Shown piece by piece: positions 1 through 10,899 of a stretch of 64,000 bases of DNA. Position 1 is the first letter of the stretch. Each line of letters begins with the position of its first letter. The notes below the pieces were generated by a model. That model did not search any database and was not told the origin of the DNA. It saw only the letters and a program-made list of their open reading frames with translations. The position numbers and the translations under genes are program-made. This DNA is from Cryptomeria japonica (taxonomy: Eukaryota > Streptophyta > Pinopsida > Cupressales > Cupressaceae): NCBI RefSeq assembly GCF_030272615.1, contig NC_081410.1, forward strand, positions 123,809,640 through 123,873,639, written 5' to 3'.

Positions 1-853
1 CCATAGAAGGGTGTGCAAATCTTGATCATGAATCATAGCCTTTGCATCCTCAACAATAGTCCTATTCTTTTTTTCAGCAACTCCATTTTGCTGAGGATTG
101 TATGGAACACAAAACTCCCTCTTAATTCCTGACTCAACACAAAAATCATAAAAGCTACCGGAGGTGTACTCACCTCCATTGTCAGATCTTAAACATTTAA
201 TTCTTTTACCAGAGGAGTTTTCAGTTATGCCTTAAACTCTTTAAATTTACTTAAGACTTCATCAGATTCTTTAGATTTCAAGAAGTAGATCCAAGTTGTC
301 CTAGAGAAATCATCTATGAAGATTACGTAATAAAGAAATCCACTAGGAGATGCTATAGACATAGGACCACATAAATCAGAGTGAACAAGTTCTAGTTTAT
401 CTTTAGCTCTATTTTCACTTTTATGAAAAGGACTTTTAACATTTTTACCTATAGCACAACCTTTGCAATTATTATCATGAATTTGACTGAGTTTAGGCAT
501 ACCTTTGACTAACTTTTCAAAGAGGGAAGTGCTTGATATTGTAAGTGTCCAAGTCTTCTATGCCATAACTCATAGGATTCAGGAGCCTCATTAATGAGGG
601 CTTGAACAGGGTTAGTAGAGAGCTTATAAAGACTATCATATCTATTACCGATTACACGAGCAGATTTAAAACTAGATTTCTTAGGCCAGGCAAGTACTTT
701 TCCCTCAGAAAATGCAATTTGATAACCTTTATCTTCTAGAGCAGAAATGGAAATTAAGTTTATTTTAATTTTAGGAACAAACAAGATGTCACTAAGGTGA
801 AGTGAAACACCAGAATCTAAATTTAAAGTAGTGCTAGAACCTCTTACCGAATA
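1..853 (-). pseudogene. Ty1/copia pol fragment: protease end, GAG-pre-integrase, integrase
   Basis: Continues the gag-protease frame of the neighbouring entry and runs off the window. Read on the - strand, the order is the end of the protease region, a GAG-pre-integrase domain (WHRRLGHL, about 509-784), the zinc-binding start of integrase (NNCKGCAIGK) and the integrase core (HSDLCGP, FIDDFSR, SDNGGEY, PQQNGVAE). This order is diagnostic of copia. An in-frame TGA at 854-856 separates it from gag, a frameshift lies near 500-510 and another near 225, so no functional polyprotein can be made. Integrase would insert element cDNA; reverse transcriptase and RNase H must lie left of the window. Confidence 0.9.
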
Positions 854-1870
854 TCAAGCATCATCACCAATTACCACGTGGAGGCTGGTATCCTTTTCTA
901 CTGAGTCTGAAAGCTGATCACGGTAGCCTGTGATGTGTCTGGAAGCACCACTATCAATCAACCATGTATTACTGTCTGTAGGTATGCTGCTTGACAGTGC
1001 AGAGATGAATAAGAAGTCACCATTTTGTTCTAAGACTACATTTAGGTTGGCTTCTCTTTGAGTAGGATCATTTTGACATTCTTTAGCATAGTGACCAAAT
1101 TTGTCACATCTGAAACATCGAACACGAGAGATATCTTTTGGTTTCTTCCAAGAGTGCTGAGAACTAGATGGTCTGAATTCCTTATTTCTCTTTGGATAAC
1201 GCTTCTTCCAATTTCCTCCTTTCTTGCATTGGGCAGTAAGCATGTGTTGGTCATCTACATGAGGACTTTTGGTTTGCCCTCTTGTGATCAGGCGAGACTC
1301 TTCTTGAATGCAATCATTCTTAAGGCGATCAAGGGTAGGTAGCTCAGTTCTACCACTTATAGTTTGAATAAAAGACTCCCATGAGTGAGGTAAACCATTT
1401 AGAACAATCATGACAAGGTCTTTGTCTTCCATGTTATGTCCAATTGAACCTAGCTGATTCTTTAGTTTTGAAATTTTCATAAAGTAGGAAATAACAAAAT
1501 CTTTTTTTGCCATTTTGATATTAAGTAGTTGCTGTCTTAAAGTAATTGCCCTATTGAGATTGTTAATTTCATATGTACCTTGTAGATGGCTGAACATTTC
1601 CCTTGCAGTAGTGAATGATTCAATAGAGGTGACTAGGTGGTCTTTAACTGAATCAATGAGAACCTTTCTGGCCTTGACAACATCCTTTTTGAATTGTTTT
1701 AGCTCAGCTACATCCGTAGGTTCAGTTAGCTCTTTTGCTTCTATGAAGTGAAGAAGATCTTCTTCCTCTAGAGCCAACATGATTCGAACCTTCCATGCAA
1801 CAAAATTAAGATTCCCATCAAGCCTATCTTCAACTTTCAACCCCATTGACCTGACCTGTGAATGAGACAA
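854..1870 (-). CDS. Ty1/copia gag and protease start
   Basis: 338-codon open frame. The N-terminal two thirds resembles the copia Gag capsid region (an FVAWKVRIMLALEEED stretch, then FSHLQGTY and a helical capsid segment). A CCHC zinc knuckle follows (CFRCDKFGHYAKEC), then the aspartic protease signature WLIDSGASRHITG. Gag packages element RNA in cytoplasmic particles and the protease matures the polyprotein. The frame ends at a TGA just after the protease flap region, while the same frame continues beyond it, so this is a nonsense mutation and not the natural end. The PBS lies about 60 bp upstream, as expected for the first gene of such an element. Confidence 0.9.
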   Translation of the reverse strand: MSHSQVRSMGLKVEDRLDGNLNFVAWKVRIMLALEEEDLLHFIEAKELTEPTDVAELKQFKKDVVKARKVLIDSVKDHLVTSIESFTTAREMFSHLQGTYEINNLNRAITLRQQLLNIKMAKKDFVISYFMKISKLKNQLGSIGHNMEDKDLVMIVLNGLPHSWESFIQTISGRTELPTLDRLKNDCIQEESRLITRGQTKSPHVDDQHMLTAQCKKGGNWKKRYPKRNKEFRPSSSQHSWKKPKDISRVRCFRCDKFGHYAKECQNDPTQREANLNVVLEQNGDFLFISALSSSIPTDSNTWLIDSGASRHITGYRDQLSDSVEKDTSLHVVIGDDA

Positions 1871-1927
1871 AAAATCTGGAAATAAAGTAGTCCTAATTCT
1901 GAAATCTGAAAGTTGATCTAGCCCATA

Positions 1928-1939
1928 GCTCTGATACCA
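1928..1939 (-). other. Primer binding site (initiator Met tRNA) of copia-1
   Basis: On the - strand this reads TGGTATCAGAGC, the canonical primer binding site complementary to plant initiator methionine tRNA. It sits between the gag start and the terminal TG of the LTR, fixing element orientation and the inner LTR edge. Confidence 0.9.
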
Positions 1940-2640
1940 TGTTGTTTTTAACTCTTTCAGATTAATGTAAACTCAGAAAATCAAAATTTAATTGCTAACT
2001 AAATTGATTAGATGAAAGGTTTATAGTTTTCCAGATTTAAGCATAACCAAGGAATGAAGAAAATAAGAACAAGACACGGTTACGCTGGGAAAACCTCCTA
2101 GGAGGAAAAACCCAGGCAGAAAGATCCTCAGATCTGATTATGGATTATATTCATATGAAGATAACAACACTTATCTCAAGTACTTGAAGGTGATTGCACT
2201 TAGGGTTGATAATGTCTTCCACAAGACTGCACTTTCACAAGCATCCCTTTATCACTTCCAACAGCAATCAGGTCCAAACCCTAGGTCTGCATTATATTGC
2301 ATATGAAGTCTGCACTTTGTTGGACTGGAACCTTAGCCCTCAGTTCGCTCTTCTCATGGATGACTTTTGCACCTTTAATGGCAGATGTAATTCGCCGGTA
2401 TAGCAGATGTGATTCGCTGTAATATTGCTCTTTCAAATTCGCATTAGGCAGATGTAGATATTTCGCATGATGATTTATTGAATGTATTTGATTGAGGTGA
2501 AAGTATCTTTACTTATATGATGCAATATCCATTTATGTCGGCTTATACTATAATCCATTTATGTCGGCTTATACTAAATTATTGACCTTTAATTTATTGT
2601 TTTTCCTTTAACCGAAATGCATTAGATAGGGTTGGCCCTA
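1940..2640 (-). repeat. 5' LTR of copia-1 (outer edge uncertain)
   Basis: The inner edge is firm: TGTTGTT begins immediately next to the PBS. The block contains the paired motif around 2080-2110 (aacctcctagg, aggaaaaaccc) common in copia LTR ends. The outer edge is uncertain. AACAACA at 2163-2169 would give a 230-bp LTR with perfect 7-bp inverted ends, but sequence of the same character continues to about 2640. No target duplication can be checked because the other end lies outside the window. Confidence 0.6.
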
Positions 2641-2793
2641 TTCATGTTTGGTACGTTAACTTGCATGTGGCGTGGAGTAGCGTGGGGTTTTATGAGGTGT
2701 CGTGAGGTATAGGGCCCAGCCCTATATGTTGGAGAAGGGGCTGGCCCCTTAGGCGGATTCCAATGTTGCTCAAGGCAATTGGTTTCTGCCATC

Positions 2794-2801
2794 CCTAATT
2801 A
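2794..2801. repeat. 8-bp target-site duplication of hAT-1, left copy
   Basis: CCTAATTA, repeated exactly at 6249-6256. Eight bases is the hAT-specific duplication length. Confidence 0.92.
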
Positions 2802-2810
2802 CTAAGTTGC

Positions 2811-2870
2811 CGGTTCGGGTTCGGGTTCCGGTTCGGGTTCGAAGAACCCGGTACGCCGGTACGGCAAAAT
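2811..2870. repeat. Left subterminal repeat block of hAT-1
   Basis: Direct and inverted copies of GGTTCGGG and CCGGTACG directly inside the left TIR. Subterminal repeats in hAT elements are transposase-binding clusters (family knowledge). A (TA)n run follows at about 2925-2945. Confidence 0.75.
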
Positions 2871-3141
2871 TTTGAAAAGGGGTTTGGGTTCGTTTGGGTT
2901 CGTTAGTACAAAAACATGTAAATTTATATATATATATATATATATCAAAGCCTATAAGCATGAATTAAAATATGCATGTCACATAGCATCATATGAACAA
3001 CAAAACAAACATAAACTTGTAATCATAGCATCATGATCATACCATAATTGATAATAGCATCATATACATCAAGTTTAATATCAAAATGACAAAATATTCA
3101 AGTATCATTGTTTCAACTTTCAAAAATATAAACTTAAAAGT

Positions 3142-5624
3142 TTAATCATCAAATGGATCATCTAATTCTTCATCCTCCTCCTCCTTCTCCTCCTCATCCT
3201 CATTGACATTGACATTACATGAGCCAATGCCACTTGCACTTGCACTGTAAGTTGGCTCAATTTCCGAGTCATCAAGTGTCAATGCAAGAAGCTGAGAACC
3301 AGGAGCATCCAAATCAGTATGCTCTGGCTCTATATCCCACATCTTTGTTTCCCCTTGTGTGTAGTCATGTTGTTTGTGTGAAAGAAGACGTAGGTTGGAA
3401 TGCACATATACTAAATTCTCCGCTCTTTTTGATAGCAGCCTATTGCGCTTTACTGAGTGGATGAAAGAGTATGTGCTCCAATTTCTTTCTGAAGCAGATG
3501 AACTAGCAACCTATGAAGAGAAAGTAAACAATTAAAGTTATACATTAATAAAAATAAAATTACTAGCAACCTATGAAGACAAAGCAAACTATAAATAAAC
3601 TAAAACTTGTAAATTAAAAATTTTAATTAATTAAACTTACTTGTGATAAAACTTTTGTAGCGAGGGGTTGTAGGTGTTGGAAGCATGTGCCATGGAAGTA
3701 CCACCAGCTATGAGCATCTTTCTTGGATCTATGACGAAGTGCATCAACACTTAGACCATTCCCATTTGCGAATTCTATGAACTCATTTGTAACAACATCT
3801 CGCAAATCATCATCGGGATATAGTCTAAGAAATGCTGCCTTATACCCATCAGATACTTCTAGATCTCTCCATGGTGGAATCCTTCCTGGTTTATCAAGAA
3901 ACTGATTGCTATAGTACTTAGGTGTCAAGGCATAGGCAAGAAGGTGCAAAGGAGTGGTCATCTTATTCCACCTCTCTACAATAATTAATTCCAGTTCTTT
4001 GAAGAATTTCTCCTGAGGATCATTCTCTTTTTCATTTATAGTGAACTTTATTTTTTCAAGCATTGAATCAATGCCATCATAAATCTCACCTATGCAAGGC
4101 CTATCCATGTCTGTATAGCGAATCATGCTCATGATGGGCTCAGTGATACTTAGGAGATATGTAACAAGATCCCACCATTTCTCATCCAATATTCTATCCC
4201 TAATTTTTCCTACCCTCTCAGTGCTACTTTGCTTCCATACAGTCCAATTGGTGCTGATCACCATATTGCATAGTGCCACTCTAACTTTCACAAGTCGTCT
4301 TAAGACGATTGTGTTTGATGCAAAACGGGTTTCAGCAACCTATAACACAAATTAATGCCAAATTATTAAAAAATAAAGCCAAACTTTAAAGAAGAATACA
4401 CAATATAGCTTACACAATGATATTATTAACATTGAAAATTCAAAAAAATCAGAAAATGTAAAATTAAATTACTATTTCACTTACCTTCAATAGCTCCAAA
4501 TTCGAATAGGTTCTAAAAATCCCTTGAGACATGTGGTGGTTTGTGATGAACATCTGGATGTCCTCAGCCTCTGCATACACATCTCTGATCCATTTTATTT
4601 TTTGCCCAATCCTTTGTAGCATAAGATTGAGCGAATGTACCGCACAAGGTGTCCAAAAGATGTGATCATAGCGTTGCTCAACCAACAAACCAGCAGCTCT
4701 ACAATTTTTTGCATTGTCCGTTATGACTTGGACAACATTGCGGGGTCCCACAGACTCAATGGCAGAGATGAGAATTTCTGCAATAAATTCGCCATCTTTT
4801 ATTTGGCCCTCACAATCCACAGCTCTCAAAAACATTGCCCCTTTAGGGGACACCGCTATGACATTGATCAAGGGACGGTTTTTAGCATCTTTCCACCCAT
4901 CTGAAACAATTGTTACACCTGTCTCAACCCACGAATCCCTTATGGGTTTCAATGCATCTTCAACCCTCTTCACCTCTTTCTCCAATAATGTTCCACGTAC
5001 CTTCTCATAACCGGGGCCCTTATACCCTCTTGGTGCCTCATTAACACTTTTTATCATTTGCTTCCAATATGGGGAGCGAACAACATTGAATGACAAACCA
5101 TTTGCATAAATGCACCTTACTATATCTTGATCAGCATTGTCTCTACTCTCATTTTGGAATGCGGTTTCTAAAGGCCCTTTTGTTCTTTTACGTGTCAAGG
5201 GTGGTTCACTTTGAGGTTCATTTGTGGCAAAGAAGGGGTGGTCTTCTACTACAATACTGGGATTAGAAGGGCCTTGCATTCCCCTTGTTTTCTTTGATGC
5301 GGTTTGGTTCAATCTACGGGCTTCCCTCTCTTCTGCTGCCTCATGCTCCCTAATATATTTCATCACTATCTCATCTGGTATAGGTTTACCATTTTTGCCA
5401 GGGCATTTTTTGATGCCTCTTCCTTTTATTCCACACAAATGGCCTACCACTCGATAATATGAACTATTACGTTCAATATCACATCCATGGCATTTCCAAC
5501 GGAATCCCCCACCTCCCGGAAGTTGTTTTATAATGTCCACATATTTCCATAAGGGAGAATTTGGATCATTTCTTTGTTTTGCAATTACTTGTTCATTGCC
5601 AATGGAGGAAGATGTAGATGCCAT
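3142..5624 (-). CDS. hAT transposase of hAT-1 (three coding exons, intact)
   Basis: Exons are 4485-5624, 3641-4339 and 3142-3510. Both introns have GTAAGT donors, AG acceptors and phase 0. The joined product is about 735 aa, with no stop or frameshift seen. From the N terminus there is a BED-type zinc finger (FRWKCHGC ... H ... KKC), a basic linker, a DUF659/RNase H-like core (VSDGWKDAKNRPL with the first catalytic Asp; VVQVITDNAKN with the second; FWTPCAVHSLNL) and the C-terminal hAT dimerisation region (SERNWSTYSFIHS, NRLLSKRAENLVYVH), ending in a Glu/Asp-rich tail. It cuts and pastes hAT ends in the nucleus. The ATG at 5622-5624 is preceded by an AG acceptor, and a GTAGGT donor near 5755 suggests a 5'-UTR intron. 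An upstream in-frame start to 5669 lies in that putative intron. Confidence 0.88.
3500..3590 (-). repeat. Tandem duplication of the intron-2 acceptor in hAT-1
   Basis: The segment around the exon-3 acceptor (on + strand: tagcaacctatgaaga) occurs twice, near 3504-3520 and 3563-3579, about 60 bp apart. Using the upstream copy would run into a stop within about 11 codons, so the exon 3 boundary at 3510 is preferred. Confidence 0.6.
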
Positions 5625-6044
5625 TCTGGTTCCTATGGCAAGAAATAAAATAAACATATTCAAAAACAAAAACTAAATAATGAAAAAAAATTCAAGTTTC
5701 ATGTTTGACAATTTGTGAAACAAAAATAGTTGGAAAAAAATGTTTAAAAACCTACCTCTTGCTGCCAATGGAAGCTTGAAAATGTATGGAAATGATGCTG
5801 CAACACTTGTTGAAGCTTCTAAAATCAGTCTTCAACTCCTCCTCTTTGATCTTGGAAGCCAAATTTTGTTCAACCTCTCTTCAACCTGCTCTCATAAAAA
5901 ATTTGTTTGCAACACAAATGAGGTGAAATGTGTCAATAAGATTTTTTAGAAGTGTTTTTTAGGTTATAATTTTCGCTTTTTTAAAGGCGGAATTGAAAAA
6001 AAAATAAAATTTGGTTTGTTTTTTAACTTATTGGGCCGCCCAGC

Positions 6045-6240
6045 CACGCGGGTTTGACTGGGTCCGCCCGGGTTCGACTGGGTTCGACCGCGGGTTCGAC
6101 TGGGTTCGACCCCGGGTTCGACCCGGGTCGAACCCACCCTGGGTTTTACGAACCCTGGTCGAACCCGGGTCGAACCGGACTCGTACCACGGACCCGGTCG
6201 AACCCGGACCCGTACCAGGGCTTCCCAGGGGCGAACCCTG
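6045..6240. repeat. Right subterminal repeat block of hAT-1
   Basis: About 195 bp of degenerate GGTTCGAC/CGAACCC units on both strands, immediately inside the right TIR. Several long frames cross it on both strands only because the repeat has no stop codons; none is a gene. Confidence 0.8.
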
Positions 6241-6248
6241 CAACTTAG

Positions 6249-6256
6249 CCTAATTA
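6249..6256. repeat. 8-bp target-site duplication of hAT-1, right copy
   Basis: CCTAATTA, identical to 2794-2801, directly after the terminal base of the right TIR. Confidence 0.92.
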
Positions 6257-8227
6257 CAATCAACAAGCATAAGTTATCTAAGGACCAACTACTTCCCCAT
6301 TTGATCGTAGATGCTAGCGGTCTCTCGTTGGAATTGGAGGTAAAAATTTACCAAATTTATGTGTTGAATCGGATTGAGAAAACTATTTAAAATGAAAGAT
6401 ATTTGGACCTCCTTTTGGGCATTGAACCCATACCACTCTAACAGAAGAACATGCTATTGAACCTTGCTAAAATGTGCTGAAAAATTGGAGGAGCAAATAT
6501 TAGAACCAAAATTTTCCTTTTTACTATTGCACAATACATATAGATCTTCCCAACATAATCCTTTAAATGTTGGCATTCCTTGGGCAGAATATGGACAAGG
6601 TACTTTGTCCTTCATGTCTACAATGACATTTATAGATGAAAACCTATGTTATCTCTTTTTCCCCTCAGACCTTTGGATTTAGGTATGATTTGCTCCTAGT
6701 TTGGATCCTTGTTCGATGCAGTGTGGGATAAGACTAGGGGCCTGCTTTTTCCTTTTGAGTTTATTTTAGATGCCTAGGTGAACCCACTCTGAACCCAAAG
6801 GGATTTCTCAAAACTTGTGTTGAACCATATGTTCATTTGATGTTTTAAAAAATATTTATTGGGTTTTTGTGAGGGTTGTTTATGCTTTGTGTTAATTAAT
6901 TTCATAGCACTGCTTGTTTCTTGAAAGAATATTACCTAATAAATCTCCATTCCATTGGAGAGGAATAGGATGTGCTAAAAGAAACATGGTGCAGAAAAGA
7001 CATTAAATATTGGAATCCTTTCAACTAGTATAGATCTTGCAGCTATGGTTCGAACTCTCACTGCTTTCCACATAACAGTCTTTTTTTTTTGTTTGCGATA
7101 AGGAAATGATAACATGAACTTGTATTTATGAGAACATACTACTGTTATTAAATTGACATCAAAATCAGCATACATTCATCTGCTGTTGCACTAAACATGA
7201 TAGAAATTCAAAGCCATATAACATTGCATTGAATAGACAATGTTTTACAAACACCCATAATGAGAAATATCATGAAAACAGGGACAAAAATGTACGTTGC
7301 AGGTCTGAAACATCAAATAGAATAAGCTACAGGTCTTCTGTTCACAACTTGTTGGATAAGGCAGCCATGAATGACTTCAGAGATCACTCCTTATTGCTTA
7401 TATGACACCCAAACCACTGTATAAAGATGCATTCACTGTTCTAGCTTCATTCAATACCACTTATACTTACTGAGTGATAAAGAAACATTCACTAAAGCAA
7501 TCTAAACAGCAACATTCAGATTTATGGGTGTTGGTTCTAACTTTACGACACCTTCAAAACCCATTTAAACCCCTTGCTATCCCAAAAAACTCATCAGCAA
7601 ACCCTTCCAATAAAATAATAACAGCAAATTCCTTTGCTTTTTCCATTTATTGTGACATTCCTTTAGTCTAGATGTGCATTATGTTGTTCATTCAAGACTT
7701 ATGGAGGAAATAGTTGCATGTAGAAAGAAGCTAATGTAGTATTATCACGAGATTATTATTTTGTTGCATCCTGATTATTTTAGACTTTTTTAGCAGTCTT
7801 GATCAGCTTTTGTAATCTGTTGCAGTTTTGAGGCCATTGACTCACCTTGGTCATTTACTCTTTTTGTTTCTTAGGTTTACTTATGTTATTAGAAATTGAA
7901 AAATATGTAGATGAAGCTAACTCTTTGTTTGTGTTAATGGCAAATACAAAAGGTTGAAGCATAGAAAAGTTTGTAAAGAGGCTAAATCTTTGTTTTTAGT
8001 CAATATAAGCCTCTATCTGAATGCAAAAGGTCTAGATCATAGTCAACATGATTATGAAATTTTATGATCTGAGGGCTATATGTTGAAATCTAAGCCTTGG
8101 ATAGCAATTGTTGTTTTGACCACACTGTTTTATTTTGACTTTTTTACAGAATTCTTACCAGTTTACATGATCTACTTTTTTTGAAAAACTGTGCTATCTT
8201 GACTTAATCAGGCTATAACATGCACAG
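6257..8227 (+). other. Intronic sequence 5' of ETFQO exon A
   Basis: AT-rich DNA without a convincing coding frame, TE domain or RNA gene on either strand. It ends in a T-rich stretch and an AG acceptor (atgcacag) at 8227. The preceding ETFQO residues are not encoded here, so the upstream exon is farther away. Confidence 0.6.
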
Positions 8228-8344
8228 GTTTGGGAAATTGAGGAAGGAAAACATAAACCTGGATTTGTGCTCCATGCTATGGGTTGGCCTTTGGATAGGA
8301 ATACTTATGGAGGCTCCTTTTTGTACCATATGAATGATCGACAG
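8228..8344 (+). CDS. ETFQO: ETFQO exon A (partial gene)
   Basis: This 117-nt exon encodes 39 residues beginning [12 protein letters not shown] and containing [19 protein letters not shown], which I recognise as a highly conserved segment of electron-transfer flavoprotein:ubiquinone oxidoreductase. That protein is an FAD/4Fe-4S enzyme of the inner mitochondrial membrane that passes electrons from ETF to ubiquinone; in plants it serves branched-chain amino acid catabolism. Flanks are AG|GTTTGG and GACAG|GTCACA. The exon starts and ends in phase 0, without stops. The next residues of the protein are encoded by the exon at 21606, in the same phase and orientation. Codon use is ordinary and the reading frame undamaged, unlike the transposon genes around it. 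A processed pseudogene is excluded by the splice sites. Confidence 0.87.
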
Positions 8345-9136
8345 GTCACATTTCTTTATTCCTTTTCCTTGTAAACAAACTCAACAATGAGTAATTTATG
8401 TCCAGATAGCTGATTTGGCTATTGAAATGTGGTATTAGTTTGCATGCTATCTTGTATGAGATTCTTGCCTTTTTCAAGCAGAAAATAAATTTTATTTTAA
8501 CTTATTATATAATACTATGGATTTGATTGGTCAGGTAGTTGAATCAAAACTAAACCTTTATATGGATATGTGTTAGCTTTACTACTAACTACACTATACC
8601 ACAAATACTCATAGTTGAGAAACTTGGACTTGACAATTGGTTGGCTGACCCAAAATTTTCAAAAACTTGGCATTGCACAAAATTTTGGGAAAACCTCAAC
8701 AATAACTCAGCAAATTTATTGAACATTGAAAAATACATAAATTTCAAAAGCTAGTCTTTAAAAATGTGGGTACTACATATTACTAATTTCCTTCATATAT
8801 ATATCAAAATTAGAGTTCAATACACATCATAGACCAGAAACCAAGTTCAAGTTTCAATATCAATAAAATTTAAAAATCATAAATTTCTTCTATGATCAAA
8901 TCTTAGAAAAGTTTGATGCTGGCATGTGGATTTCATGGAAAATTGATGGTATAGTTGCAATATCCTTAACAAAAGTTTTAGGGATAGGATCAAGCTATGT
9001 ATGTGGTGAACCTACCCTCAATGGCTCACCAACATCACCTTCTGCATCTTCACATGCTACCATTTGTGTTTTTCATTTGGCTTCATCCAAATCAGCCATC
9101 TAATTAGTAGTAAATAGTGGATCCACATCCTCAATG

Positions 9137-9298
9137 ACCCAATTTTGAATATGGATTAATGGAATCAAGGTCAAGTGCATGATGTATGACAAGATTCTCT
9201 ACCTTCTTTTTGTGCAATTGAAGGTTGTACCACATAGAGACAAGACTTTTCAAGCACTTTTGAATCAACCTATTGTGCTTCTTTGTGTAAATGGCCTA
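9137..9298 (-). pseudogene. Relic of a hAT transposase C terminus
   Basis: On the - strand this encodes a segment resembling the hAT dimerisation tail (TKKHNRL ... LKSLVSMWYNLQL), followed by a stop. The match is to the conserved pattern of basic-NRL, then LVYV, then NLRL seen in hAT-1 and hAT-2. The DUF659 relic at 12.8-13.4 kb lies on the same strand, upstream in gene order, so both are probably one old hAT later split by hAT-3 and the solo LTR. Confidence 0.6.
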
Positions 9299-9677
9299 TA
9301 AAAGTTTAAAACACTTCAGTGGTAGTCACAATATTTGAATGACAAGTTTTGGAAGACTAATACTGTAGTACCAAAATATTCACACAATAAATCTATAAGG
9401 AAGGCATTTACAACTAATTAAGGATTTTAATAAATTTAAAATATATGTAAGCTAAAATTAAACATACATGTTTTTTACCTAGCTGCAAAGTGTCTCTCTA
9501 ATGAATCCATAAAGATGAAATAATCTCCCCTCTCCTCCCTTATAAACCTGTAATTTATCATATATGATCTCTTGACGGTTTTCATCGAAGATCGACGTCT
9601 TAATACACATGTTGAGGCCAAATGTAACCTCCTTGCTTTGAGCGAAGGGGGGGGGGAGGGGGAGAGGAGGCGAATGG

Positions 9678-9685
9678 GTTTCAAT
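9678..9685. repeat. Target-site duplication of hAT-3, left copy
   Basis: GTTTCAAT, repeated exactly at 10849-10856. Confidence 0.75.
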
Positions 9686-10848
9686 CAGAGATTAGAAAAT
9701 CGCCCAAAAATCTCCAAACTCGGCGAGTCCAAGACATGCTCGCCGAGTCTTTGGAACTTAGGCTTAGGCTTGGGCTCGGGCTCGGCCGAGTTTGGTGAGC
9801 AAACTTGCCAGACTTGCCAAGTTGGCGGGTTTGGCATAAACTTGCCAAACTCGGCGAGTCCAATGCCTGAAACTCTGCTACTGGCTGGGTTACGTAAAAT
9901 GACAAAAAAAAAACATTTTAAAAAGTTTTTTTAAAATGAATGGTCTTGTCTTTGTTCACTACAACCTCCGCTTGAGAATGAGAAAAATTAGAGTTACAAC
10001 ATGTTAGCCAATAGAAAAATAACACCCAACGCCTTTATTAAATAATAAGTTTTTTTGGCCTCACGAGGCGTTGCCCCTTGACCCCGCCCTGTATCGCGAC
10101 AGGGAGCGCGCAGTCCCTTGACCCCACAAGGGGTGATGCCAGTGCCCCCAAACCTTCGTCGAAAAATATGGGGGGAAATTGCGTTGATAGAAGTAGGGAA
10201 AATTTAACCTCCGAGTCTGACACTGATTGGATCGACCAGGTAGATATAGAGCCTAAGACTGTAGCCATGGCAGAGGAGGAGAGAAGAGCACGAGCACAGA
10301 TAGGAGATTTAGAGGTAGATAGTGACATAGATGTTCCTGATGTTGGTGAGCATGGCATGGTGTCACGGGGAGCGGCTATGGCTGTTGAATCATCCAGGAC
10401 CTACCTTAGATGCCTTCGCAGGGGGCCGGGGCCGGAGGGTGCAGCCATGCTGGCTCCTCTGAGTCATAGGCTTGTAGTTGTATTTACCTTTGGTATTTGT
10501 ATAAAACATTTGATGATGATCATATAATGACATGGATTTTTTATTCCATGAGTTTTGTAATATTGTATACATTTGACAATATTTATATATCTATGTTTGT
10601 TATTTCCTTCAGCTACAATTTGCGTTTATGCTTATGTGATTGATGTATACTTGTGTATGTAATCAAATAAGCTGAGTTTGATGATGTTATTGTGTCTTTA
10701 AGGTGTATTCAATAAAGGGTGCCTAAAACAAGTTTTAAATCTTTAAAAATCTCTAAATTTCTTGAGTTTTTCACTTTCCCGAGTCCAGCTGAGTCTGAAG
10801 CCGAGTCCCGAGTCCGAGTCCGAGCCGAGTCCAAGTCCCGTTTCTTTG
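9686..10848. mobile_element. Internally deleted hAT element hAT-3
   Basis: A 1,163-bp element with 8-bp duplications GTTTCAAT and short ends CAGAGA/CAAAGA. Subterminal blocks of CGAGTCC/GGACTCG repeats lie at both ends (about 9719-9865 and 10776-10835). The structure parallels hAT-1, but no transposase core is present. It sits inside the older hAT relic of this intron. A G-run lies just outside at about 9647-9662. Confidence 0.72.
10078..10527 (+). pseudogene. Possible hAT transposase tail inside hAT-3
   Basis: A 149-codon frame whose middle part (about residues 43-115) is rich in Asp/Glu and Arg, resembling the acidic tails that end hAT transposases such as hAT-1. Its first 40 residues and last 30 look like translated non-coding DNA. 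Position before the right subterminal repeats fits the 3' end of a transposase gene left by an internal deletion. I cannot identify a catalytic domain; a chance frame remains possible. Confidence 0.35.
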
Positions 10849-10856
10849 GTTTCAAT
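10849..10856. repeat. Target-site duplication of hAT-3, right copy
   Basis: GTTTCAAT, identical to 9678-9685. Confidence 0.75.
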
Positions 10857-10899
10857 AGTGGGAAAAATATGTTGGTGGAATTGTCGGTTTCACCTTCAA

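Larger units (their letters stand above)
2802..6248 (-). mobile_element. Complete hAT DNA transposon hAT-1
   Basis: A 3,447-bp element bounded by short terminal inverted repeats (CTAAGTTGC C/A GG at both ends) and exact 8-bp duplications CCTAATTA. Degenerate subterminal repeats rich in GGTTCG/CGAACC lie just inside both ends (about 2811-2870 and 6045-6240). Between them is one spliced transposase gene on the - strand. TIR length, duplication length and domain content all agree on hAT. Because the duplication and frame are undamaged, this is a relatively young, potentially autonomous copy. It lies 5' of ETFQO exon A, presumably within an upstream intron. Confidence 0.93.

Noticed and set aside
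5964-6266. Several 64-100 aa frames on both strands rich in Arg, Pro and Gly
   Set aside because: Products of the stop-free subterminal repeat of hAT-1.
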